Source: Selaginella tamariscina (taxonomy: Eukaryota > Streptophyta > Lycopodiopsida > Selaginellales > Selaginellaceae). Taken from it: a stretch of 64,000 nt of DNA. Below, piece by piece: positions 12,977-23,506 of this stretch; within the stretch, counting starts at the first letter, position 1, and each line of letters opens with the position of its first letter. The position numbers were made by a program, and so were the translations under genes. Under the pieces are notes generated by a model, which did no database searches, was not told where the DNA came from, and was given only the letters and a program-made list of their open reading frames with translations. Location of the stretch: positions 327,501 to 391,500 of the forward strand of contig PUQB01000215.1 in the NCBI GenBank assembly GCA_003024785.1, written 5' to 3'.

Positions 12977-13423
12977 CCCAGGGAGTCCACTCACCTCCAC
13001 GTACGAATGATTACGTGTACGTGAGGGGTGTAAATATATATTTTAAGTAAGCTTATTACTTTTTGTGTTAAGGCTAATATGATATACAGAGAAATATGCA
13101 ATTTGTAAGTTAATTTTAAATATTTTAAAGACTTAATATTCATAGAAATTATTCAAATCCTTCCTAAATTGAAAATATATGTAATATATTATACATAGAA
13201 TACTAGTACATGTATATATGAATATATGTATTTATATAGATGAATAGTATATATATATATATATATATGTATGTATGGAATATATATTCATGTATATGCA
13301 TGTACATAAAATATATATATAGAATAACTATGTGGATACAGAAATTTTTATAATGTATAAGGGTGTAATGGAAAGCCATACACGGTCATACCATACTATA
13401 CATATATAAGTGGACTCCCTGGG
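12977..13423. mobile_element. hAT-like MITE with 8 bp target duplication
   Basis: The 447 bp element is bounded by perfect 15 bp terminal inverted repeats, CCCAGGGAGTCCACT at 12977-12991 and its complement at 13409-13423. Identical 8 bp direct repeats ACTTTAAT flank it at 12969-12976 and 13424-13431. The inside is AT-rich with TA tracts and has no coding capacity. An 8 bp duplication with a CAGGG-containing terminus is typical of hAT elements, so it was probably mobilised by a transposase encoded elsewhere. The perfect termini and target duplication suggest recent insertion. Confidence 0.9.
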
Positions 13424-13431
13424 ACTTTAAT

Positions 13432-14448
13432 GAGGAAGAGATTTCTGTACCTGCATTATCCCCTGCTCATGTGTATATATCAGTTACCTGCTTGGGAACC
13501 TGCTGGTCAATGCAAACTGCGCAAAACTAATGTCTGGCTTGTTTGGATGTAGAAATGAGCTTGCATACAACGGTAAAATATTTGGATCATACTGAGTTTG
13601 CACAAGGCTGTTGTTTAATGCAGACCAACTTGCAAAGCGGGACAGCTATTGAGTATGTTACTCAGGCTCTCTGGACATGTCATAGATAATTATGTGCATG
13701 TCAACCTTCTTCAACATCAGAAGAAAAGGAAATAGATCTGTGCATTCATCGCAAGCTACAAGCCCTTTATCTTTGTTTAAACAAGTCATGTTTTAGTTCC
13801 CCTTAAAGTACCCTTCAATCAATCTCTCTCTCTCAACACACACACGAAACAGTAATAGACCAGTATCTGAAATATCATATGCAAATTTATCTCAGGAAGC
13901 ATTCACACGATCCATTTGAGTTAACGAATATGCAGTACCACCATATTGTATACTGAAAACCAACAGCAAAAATCACTGTATGTGTTCCCAGCTTCACGCA
14001 CGCGCACACACACACACATTTAGGATAGTATACTTATTAGACAGTAAGGGTGTTGAAACTATGGCAATACACTATGCAAACTTAGCTTAAGAAACGTTTT
14101 GCATGTAAACACTGTTGTCCTCTTGCTAAGTACCTGCAAATGATATAGGAAGAAGAATAGCTGGCTCTGGGCTGCAATAGTACAAGCACTGTGTGTGTTT
14201 CACACACATAGACGCATAAATACACATGCACGCACACATGCGCGCGCGCGTGTTCATAAAATGATCTGAGCTTCACGATAAGCAAACAGAGACATGAAAT
14301 ACTTCATTATAAATTTAGAACACAAGGGTATAGTTAAACATCTCAATATATAAACGCATCAGCCGTAACCCGTACAAAAAGGATGTATCACGAGTGGCTC
14401 ATGAACGGCAAGAAAGATAGAAAGCTTCAAATACATTCACGAACATAC
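13432..14448. other. Non-coding with scattered minus-strand splice-like sites
   Basis: Minus-strand donor-like sites occur at about 13451 (GCAG/GTACAG) and 13492 (GCAG/GTAACT), with CA/GT microsatellites at about 14000-14260. No exon could be assembled with confidence. Confidence 0.3.
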
Positions 14449-14646
14449 CTGATGACTGTTTTACCCAGGAAACAATACACAGATGTTTTGTCAATGCTAT
14501 AGAGTCCAAGCTCAAAGGGATTTCGAGGGTTACTGAATGATCCGCATAGGCCTCCCGTGACTTGCATTCTCCGTGATGCATTCAGTGGGTGGACACAGGA
14601 TGGTTCTGTCAAGTTTGGCACATCAAATCTGGACCACTTGCTCTTC
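14449..14646 (-). CDS. Internal exon of an unrecognised gene
   Basis: This 198 bp minus-strand segment (66 codons) is fully open. It is bounded by a strong acceptor (ACCTTTAG before 14646) and a strong donor (ATCAG/GTATGT after 14449). The peptide is mixed-composition and protein-like: it begins with a K-W-R-F stretch, includes a cysteine in the middle (PSCVHPLNAS), and continues through GGLCGSFSNPRNPFELG to a C-terminal VYCFLGKTVI. I do not recognise the family. Neighbouring exons were not found, so the gene either has long introns or is a captured fragment. Confidence 0.45.
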
Positions 14647-15182
14647 CTAAAGGTATTTCATTCACAAGTTAACTATGAGAAAGATGTAGCAAAGTGTATA
14701 ACTGTATGTACTCAAGAAAAGATAGTAGCGCGGCTGCAATAGAAATTACCAACTTCGGGATCTGTGAACTTTACCCTTATACAATTCCTTCTATAATTTA
14801 TATAGAATGTTTGATGCGTATCGTGTGCTACATTACAATGGGTGGTCTATAGACCGTATAGCTAGATGTATATGTGGCCTTCCAAGGTGTGTAGTGGTGC
14901 GTGCGTGCGTGTGTGGTCATAAATTTAAATTAATTAATTCATATAATATTGAGCATAAAGCTATTCAAGAAGGCCCATGCCAACTTGCGAGCTTTTGGAA
15001 AAATATATGAAGAAAAGACATCGAGTGCTGAAAAAGCTCTACATTCTTTAAAATGGTCTTGTTATTATTCATAAATGGGATCAAGTTTGCATGACTTCAT
15101 GTCTGATTGAGAGTCGTGTTATTATTGCATAACATGGACTCCCGCCCATCACCTTGCTCTGCTTGTATAATTCAAACAACAC

Positions 15183-15217
<35 letters not shown>

Positions 15218-16380
15218 ACACACACACACGCACACAACACACACACCCACGCACGCACGGGGTTAGAGAGAGGGAGATACGACTCAACTTTTCTGTGTAA
15301 ATTACATGTTCAACTCTGTTTGGTGGCCATCAAACTAGTTTCTCAACAAATTTATGAATAACACATGCATGCGTATGGCTTGTGTGTGTGTTGTGTGTAG
15401 ACATTTATGTCATCTGCTCATGGTTCATGGCTGTTGTTGAACGCAATTATCATGTGTGCGTGTGTGAGATATATTTACAGGCATATACTCCTTGTGTTTT
15501 GTTTATCCCTTTTGTGTGTCGGGTGCGCGCGTGTGTGATGCCTGTAACATGCAAAATACATTCTGTCTTGCTCAGCATTTTGAGCAAGATAAGCACATAT
15601 GAGCACACACAGACACGCACGCACAAACGCATGTAAAATTTATGAGAAAGGCCCATAGCTTAAACATTAGTCGGCGTCTTGCAACTTAGTCAAAATGGTT
15701 CAACACTTTACCTCTCTACGTGTGTGTGTGTCTCTCTCTCTCTCTCTACACTCACGCGCGCACACAGTATATAAAAAATATAAAATTGCATCCATTAAAT
15801 ACACAACATGAAACAAAGATTACACCAAAATTGGAAGATATATTGGTTAATGATTGTGTTATTTTTTATATATGTTCTAACTAACTTGATGTGTTTCTGA
15901 GTTTTTCTGCACTTATTTATTGTATGAACTAAATGGTTGCCAACTTCCTTCTGAGCATCTTGCAGTAAAACAGCGCACATCGGAATTCACCATCACGGAG
16001 GACGGCCCCGTACAAACCCTTCCATCATTACACTCTAAAATGTATTTATTATATATATATGTACCTTGAACATAAAAATTTTGATTATTTCTTTGTAGCT
16101 AGGTTTTAAAACAAGCAAACATTTCTGGTACGATTTGGTGTGAATCTACATTATGTATATACTACGTTATCATGATAATACGGTCCCATGTGTATACATA
16201 TGACACACAGATACACACACACACACACAATATATATAGCTAAACTGGAATGTATATATATGAAACGAACTCTGCTTGAGAAAAAAAAAAAAAAAAAAAG
16301 AAAGAAAAGGACTTTAAAAAGATTTAAATTAAAAAAAAAAAAAAAACATCGTTCGTATATTATGGCATAAAACAGTTTAT
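14647..16380. other. Non-coding, microsatellite-rich
   Basis: It contains (CT)n-(AC)n tracts at about 15186-15260 and 15720-15770, a GT-rich stretch around 15380-15540, and poly-A runs at about 16279-16298 and 16331-16347. Open frames here are made of simple repeats. Confidence 0.6.
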
Positions 16381-16573
16381 TCCCGCATTTGCATCTCCAA
16401 GCTTCTGGGTAGTATTCTGGAGTTCCGACAAAGCCCGGTTGTATGGGAACAAAAACTGGCCTACACGGCAAGCAGCTCCCACATTTCCCATTGCACCGTG
16501 GAGGTGATGATCAAGTGCTAACCTTCTTCTATTCACACTGTGCGGAAATTGCTCCAGACGTAGATAATCCATT
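16381..16573 (-). other. Possible coding fragment, unrecognised
   Basis: Two overlapping minus-strand frames are open. One begins at ATG 16572 and continues 70 codons; the other includes a CRPVFVPIQPGFVGTPEYY stretch followed by CKCG. Base composition is less AT-rich than the surroundings, as in the exon at 14449-14646. Neither frame matches a family I can name. Confidence 0.2.
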
Positions 16574-17196
16574 CTAATAGAACATATATATATATAAGTT
16601 GGAATTATATAATTTTGAATGGTTTAATATATAAATTATGAATTTAAATTAGTGGTTTTATATGAATTAAGAAGCTTGGAGTGTTTAACAGGTACCTGAT
16701 CAAGCTGCTGCTGCTGCTCCTGTTTATGGCAGATCTGCAAGTATGAAGATTTGATAATCAGTTAGGAATTTTCGGAAACTGTCTTTGTTCAAAGACAGAC
16801 AAACATTCACTCACTACATCAATGGATCTTATATACTTACCAAGATGTTTCCTTGTATTGTTGAGCTAAATATTAAACCATCATTATAAACACTGCAAAT
16901 TTATAAACTGCTTGTGTACTGCTCTTTTTCCCATGGTTCTTCAACTATGTCCGCTGCTACTAAATAAAACCTAGATTTGTAAGCTCTCCTGAACGTGGAA
17001 TTGACCTAAAGTGGTTCGCCTATTTATATATGAGCAACTCACGCGCACACACGTGGAACACCGTGATCCGATGGAATCAATAATCATTTAAGTATACAAA
17101 TGTATATAGTTTCATTTCAATATCCGTTTAAATATGGATTTAATTTTAGTGTGATATATATGGTAAATTAAAACACTTTCAAAAACTTACGAGTGT

Positions 17197-18093
17197 CAGT
17201 ACACAAGGAATATGTAACATCGACTTTGCATAATACAAAGTTATGGTTGGTCTGCTTTAAGGCATAGGGATGAATCTCAAGTGGCACTCCCTAAGTATGA
17301 AGAGGATGCCGTTTGAAGCATACAGTTTTGTATGGATGAGCTTGCTAGCTGTTTGTAAGAGTTTGAATAACCTCAAACTTGACAAAGTAGCCCTTGATCC
17401 ATTGAGAGATAACTCACCTGGAAATGTACTCATGAATGACATGTATAGGAAGATGGATAGGGATAACTGCATATTATACATTGTTACCTCCAATACAGTC
17501 ATATGCATATCTGACTATAACTAATAATATTATATTGTGTATATAAAATGTTTTTTCAGATTTAGTTCATCTAGTATTTATCTGAAGTCATTTTTGTTCT
17601 CGGTAGCTATCAAAAATTACACAGTTTCCCTCCGGATACCATAACTGTGTACCATTGGCAATGTGAGGAGATAACAGCGTCGTAGAGCCTTTGCTGGACA
17701 GTATTCACTGTTGCAATGGACGGACAAAAACTGAATGCATGTACATATGGATGCATGCGTATGTAACTGCCAAGTGGCCAATTAAATTGGATTTAAATGG
17801 CAAAAAACATATGTACTAAAAAATGTATTATAAATTATGGATCCATGCTTCATTAAAGCCAGATGGAACAATCTTATTCGTTATAATAGCATATGTGCAC
17901 ATGGATTTAATCAAAACCGTGGCCAAGTAAATTAAAAACATATTGTTATTAGAACTGCAGTCCAGCTTACAAAAGTTCGGATTCATGCTTGAGTAAAACC
18001 ACGTGGAAGAATCTTATTCATTATGCAAGATAAATCGTTAATAAATGTTAAAATGACTAGTTTAGGTGATGTCACATATTCCTTGTCGTAGTG
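17197..18093. mobile_element. CACTA-like non-autonomous element
   Basis: The right end, read inward, is CACTACGACAAGGAATATGT (complement of 18074-18093). The left end at 17197-17222 is an imperfect match sharing ACAAGGAATATGT and then AACATC. CACTAC-x-ACAA termini are characteristic of CACTA elements. A 3 bp target duplication is not evident (TGT against TCT). Internally there are two diverged tandem copies of about 140 bp (about 17820-17960 and 17960-18040). An open frame of 84 codons at 17270-17524 includes a leucine-rich CKSLNNLKLDKVALDPL stretch, possibly captured host sequence. No transposase is present. Confidence 0.5.
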
Positions 18094-18552
18094 TCTCTAA
18101 CAATATATATGTATATGCTTCATATATTATAAATATATATGTTATTGAACAACATTGTTATAGTTAAACAGTAGAACAGTTAACTTGTTTTGCTTTAGTA
18201 AATTTGAATACTGAAATGAGTGGTATTAATAAATACTAAAATTTATTTAAAAATAAATATAAATTTTGAGGGTATATATACATGTGATATTTAAGTGTAA
18301 TATTTATCATACACTTAAAAAATTTAAAATATCACATGTTATACCACAAATTTTTAATCTTGGCATTATTATTTAAAATATTTTAATTACTATAATAAAT
18401 TTTTAAAAAAATCTAGAATAATAAAATGACTTTATATAGTATTTCAATATAAGCTTTTATTTAACAAAGATTAGTCATTTTATTTAAAATTTAATGAAAT
18501 ATTCTTGTTATTATTTTATTTAGAATTGGAAATGATATTGAAGGATACTAAT

Positions 18553-21500
18553 TAAATAAATCTATAGAAAATTGTAATGAAATAGAATGAATAAAATAAA
18601 TATATATTTAATATACAAAAATTGAATATGGTCACAATGGGAACCCTAAATAAAAATGTTAATAAACAGGTTGTGGGCTTAACTATTTAATAAAAGTTAA
18701 CAACCTTTAACTCAATTGTTATGTTTAACTTGATGAGTTTATCTCTAAGTTAAACCTTTAACTCAATTGTTATCTTAACTTAGTGAATTTATTTTTAAGC
18801 TTTAAATTTACTTATGCATGGGTTAACTATTTAATAACCCTTAACTTAATTATTATCCTTGGTGAGTTTAACCCAATTGTTATCCTTAACCTTATAATTT
18901 AACTTTCACTTTCTCTTCTTACTCAAATGTTTAAAGAGTTTTACAACTTAAATTACTGTATATGATAATTTAATTAACCCTTTTTTAAGTTACTATGTAT
19001 ATATAATAACTTTTCTCTTAACTATATTATTTGTATGTGATCAAGTTATGTGTATATGTAATAACTTAACCCTCTCTTTTTTTATTTAATATGTTTAAAG
19101 ATCCTACAACTTAAATTAACTCTTTGCCTAATTCTTTTTCTTAAATTATTATATATATGTAATAACTTAACACACACTCTCTCTATAATATTTGAAGAGT
19201 CTTACAACTTAAATTAATTCTTTTTATAACTCTCTCTCAAGTTACTAGTGTATATATGATAACTTAACTTTCTCTCTCTACCTCCCTCTTTAACTTATTA
19301 TGTATATGTGATAACATATATGTTTTAATGGACCCTTAACTGTTATCTTTAACCTAGTGAGTTTATCACTAAGCTCCTAGGTTTACCCATGTGAATTTAT
19401 TTATTTAACAACTTTTATTTAATAAAATAACCTTTTATTATTTAATAACCTTTGCTGAATAACTTTTTTAATTAAATAATCCTTATTTACTTAACTATTG
19501 AATAAATTTATGTGGCCATGGTGGCTTAATTATTTAATAATAATTAATTTTAAAAGACCCTTAACTTAATTATTATTTTAACATAGTGAGTTTATTCTTA
19601 ATCTTCTATTGCTTGACTTAGTGAATTTATTTTTAAATTGAACCCTTAACCCAATTGTTATTCTTAATATGGTAAGTTAACTCTTTCTCTCTCTCTTAGA
19701 TGTTTTAAGAGTTTTACAACTTAAGTTATTATATGTGATACCTTAACTAACTTTATCTTTTTTTCAAGTTACTATATGTATGTAATAATTTCTTCTTAAC
19801 TTTTCAAGTTAGTGTATATGTAATAACTTAACTCCTTTCATGTGTGTCTCTCTCAAGTTACTATGTGGATGTGATAATTATATATATATATATATATCTC
19901 ACGCACACACACATGTTAAACTCATGCATAATTTATATGTATTTATTGTGTGTATGTGATAATTTAATTCTTTTTTAAATTATTATGTATATAATAACTT
20001 AATTTTCTCTTTTAAGTTACTTTATGTATGTAATAATTTAGCTCTCTCTCAAGTCACATATGTATGTGATAACTATCTTTTTCTCTCACACACACATGTT
20101 AAACCATGCCTAATTCATATGTAGTGTGTGTATGTGACCTCTCCTTAATTCTCTCTTTTTGAAGTTATTGTATGTATATATATACTTTCTCTCTCAAATT
20201 GTTATATGTATATGATAACTTAGTAAACACTATTTCTCTTTTAAATTATTATGTGTATGTGATATATAACTCTTTTTTTTCAAGTTATTATGTGTATGTG
20301 ATAACTTAACATAACTTTTTATTTATTTAATAACCTTTTTAACTAAATAATTTTTATTTACTTAGCTAAATAACATTTATTTAGTTGGTGGCTGTCCATT
20401 CAGAATTTAGGGTACTATTGAATTGGATGTGAGTTTGGAATAACCGTGATACACAGACACACACACAATAAACTTATTATATAAGATACTTTGTATATGA
20501 AATAGAGAATATATATATTTACATCTATCGACATGCACATATCTATACTTTAGAATTTTCTTAGTTTATTTGATAATATGCTTAATTATAGTTGAAGGTA
20601 ATACAATAATTTTAAATTAATTAATTATCCATTGAAATGTATAGTGAGTGTGTGTGCGCATGTGTGTGCCTATGTAAATGAAGCCACATACAAGTGTATG
20701 TGTGTTTATGTATATATATCTATGGGTTCATAAAAATCCAGCATATATATATAAGCCATATATATTACTAAACTTCCTATGAAGTATATGTTTTGAAATT
20801 TGCATATATATATATATATATAAGTTTAAAATGAATTAGGTTTTCTTTATAATATTCATCTAATACTAATTTATGTTTAATATTAGCTTGAATTAATTGA
20901 TATTAATTTATTGCATTAACTAATCAACCAGTAAGGATTATTTATGATCTCTACGTTTACACATAGACAACCATTTTGATAATGTGCATTTATGTAATTA
21001 TATAGATGAACTGCTATAATTAACTCAGAATAATTTTTAAATGATATCTTACGATTTACCGGGTGTATCCAATATAATAACAACAACAAAAGGAGTAAGC
21101 GGCTAACGGTAACATACAGAAGTATTGATTGACAATACCCGTATATTCAGCACCATCTCCTCCAGTGGATTATTATTCTTTTTAAACCAATTTATCCACC
21201 TGAATATTTTGCGTGCACCACTTGTATCATCACATGTTGACGCATTAAGCACAAGCCTTCCCACTTGCAAACCTGTCCAAACTCCCAGCTCAAGCTGTGT
21301 CTTCGGTTTATTAACATTACGTTTTGAGGTAAGAAAATAATGTTGTGAAAAAACAAGAAGTGGAAAATCAGCTCTAATCCAAACTATCTTCTGAATCATT
21401 TGAGTCAGCAACATGAAAGGTATTTTTTATATGTGCATATGTATAAGGTGTATATATATATATAATGTTTTTGATGTATCTTATAAAATTATCATGATAA

Positions 21501-21885
21501 AGTGAATATAACTTAAATACACAACCTTTCTGGATCCTCTTGGACAATACTCTAATACACAACTCTGGGAGGTAAGTAATATTGTGTGTGTGTGAGAGAG
21601 AGAGAAGTGTCTTTTGGTTGAAAGCTTACTTTGTTGAAGTAGCATGACGTAACAAAGTAAGTATGACGTTTCTATATAATATTCAGTTTTAATATTATTG
21701 TTTAGTTTAATGGGTACAAACAGGACACATGCATGCACACACAGACACAGAGCTTATATATAAAATATATGTGTATCGTATCTAATTCCCTTTATATATA
21801 TAGTGTGTGAGGCAAGTGTATAATACATCTTTGGGTATATGTGTATGCATAAATAAGTTACTTATCAGAAAGTTAAATAGAGCAC
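18553..21885. repeat. 3.4 kb direct repeat, copy 2
   Basis: This is the same unit as 4958-8447, in the same orientation. The two copies agree through TTAAATAGAGCACTT and diverge immediately afterwards. Copy 1 continues TCATGTTTATATC, while copy 2 enters the inverted-repeat element at GATCTAGTTC. Copy 1 therefore serves as the unoccupied version of this site. Confidence 0.85.
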
Positions 21886-22194
21886 TTGATCTAGTTCTTT
21901 CTTTGATAAGGATTTTTTCATTTCTGTAATTTTCACTCTTTAGATTTTTATTTTTTTTGATAATGATAAACTCAGAAGCAACATTAAATTGGGTGTTATT
22001 GTTTATAAGAAAGCACCACACCTTCAATGCTGTTTATAAGTAATATTATAAATAAATTTAGATATACTTATAAAGATTCACTCTCTTATATTCTCTCTTA
22101 AAATTATAATTTAGGGATTTAGGAATGCTTTAGGATTACAATATATTCTGTTAGGAATTTATCCCGTTTAAATATCCTTTTAACTTAATATTCT

Positions 22195-23010
22195 CTATTA
22201 GCCGGGGCAGCAGAATTAATCCAATCATTTCTTTTTTACCTCTTAAAAGAGGTGTCGAGATTAATCATGCCATTATCTCTTTGATAGCCATGGCAGAATT
22301 AGTCCGGGCAATGCTTCTCCGCCTTTGAAAAAGAGCGGCGGGATTAATCTTATTGATAACTCTCTTAACTGATAAAAATTACCTGAATTTATTAAAAAAA
22401 GTTGGCGGCGGGATTAATCCCACCAATCATTCTAGGGGCAGAGAAGGGTGGCGAGATTAATCTTGCCACCACTTCCCTGTTTTAAAGATTTGTGGGCAGG
22501 ATTTATCTCGAGATCTCTTAAAAATCATAGCTTCGTAGAGAGTTGTGGGCGGGATTAATCCCGCCACCTATTCCTCCTCGTAAGAGTTGTGGGCGGGATT
22601 AATCCTGCTGCCTCTTCCTCGTCGGAGGGAGTTGTAGCGGGATTAATCCCGCCGCCTCTTCCTCGTCGAGGGAGTTCGGGGATTAATCCCGCCGATCTCC
22701 TCGTCGGGGATCGGGCGGGATTAATCCCGCCACTCTCTCTCGAGGAAGTCCGCGGGGATTAATCCCGCCACTCTCTGTCGAGGAGTCCGGCGGGATTAAT
22801 CCGCCGCCTCTCTGACGAGGAAGTGGCGCGGGATTAATCCCGCCGACTTCCTCCGGAGGAATCGGGCGGGATTAATCCCGCCGACTCTTCCTCGAGGGAA
22901 TCGCGGGATTAATCCCGCCGACTCTCTCCGAAGGGGTAGAGTCGGGGCGGGATTAATCCCGCCCACGTTCCTCGTCGGAGGGAGTCGTGGGCGGGATTAA
23001 TCCCGCCCAT
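22195..23010. repeat. Palindrome array (left arm)
   Basis: About 19 copies, roughly every 40-45 bp, of a palindrome whose best form is GGCGGGATTAATCCCGCC. Spacers are themselves GC-rich and partly palindromic (TTCCTCGTCGGAGGGA type). Copies nearest the transposase gene (22.7-23.0 kb) are nearly perfect; those at the outer end (22.2-22.5 kb) are degenerate and AT-richer. The GC-rich block stands out sharply from its surroundings. Its position just upstream of the gene suggests a promoter or transposase-binding array, which is an inference. Confidence 0.9.
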
Positions 23011-23149
23011 CAGTTGTATTAATCAAACATGAGATATTATCTCATAATAATTATTGCACATGCATATTATTAAGCAACCGCAGTTCAATTTCTTAGAAAT
23101 ATTGCATAAACAGATATCATAAATAACAATTATTTATGTGCAGGACAAT

Positions 23150-23501
23150 ATGTTTAATACTGGAGATAAAGTATGTCTTCTTCGGAACAACGAGATAGTT
23201 GGCACTGGAACTGTGGAAGTTCGAGATGATAATGCATCATGTCACAATATTGCCCAAGGATCTTGTGTGTACGTATGGGTGAACACCATTTACAAGCATG
23301 TTGAGGTTCTGGGAATGGAATTTGAGGAGGGTTCTCCTGTATTGTGGAATTTGGATGAAGTCAAGGCTGACACAGAAATATGCAGAGTCACAAACAAATA
23401 GTAGCACGAGTTTACCAGATGATGGCTTGCCTGCTGTGATGGATGAGGTGATTCTCTTTCTTCATGAGATTGAGGTCGGAGAGGCATCATCACAGCTATA
23501 A
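23150..23501 (+). pseudogene. Transposon ORF1, DUF8039-like (left copy)
   Basis: The frame starts at ATG 23150, just after a TATGTGCAG acceptor-like site. It encodes about 115 residues: an N-terminal GDKVCLLRNNEIVGTGTV strand region, then CHNIAQGSCVYVWV, then an acidic tail ending SSQL. The VGxGxV...PxGxxCVxVxV pattern resembles the DUF8039-type domain seen beside plant transposases. The left copy has one extra A at about 23377 relative to the right copy, shifting the frame. Both copies keep a TAA immediately before the next ATG at 23507, so a separate small ORF upstream of the main one is conserved. Confidence 0.55.
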
Positions 23502-23506
23502 ATCCA

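Noticed and set aside
15081..15656. Several overlapping frames rich in SLSL, THTH and RERE
   Set aside because: They are translations of (CT)n and (CA)n microsatellites on either strand.
16188..16370. Small lysine-rich frame
   Set aside because: It consists of poly-A and microsatellite sequence.
22195..23010. CRISPR-like appearance of regularly spaced repeats
   Set aside because: The genome is eukaryotic, the repeats are palindromes with spacers made of related GC-rich sequence rather than unique spacers, and no cas genes are present.
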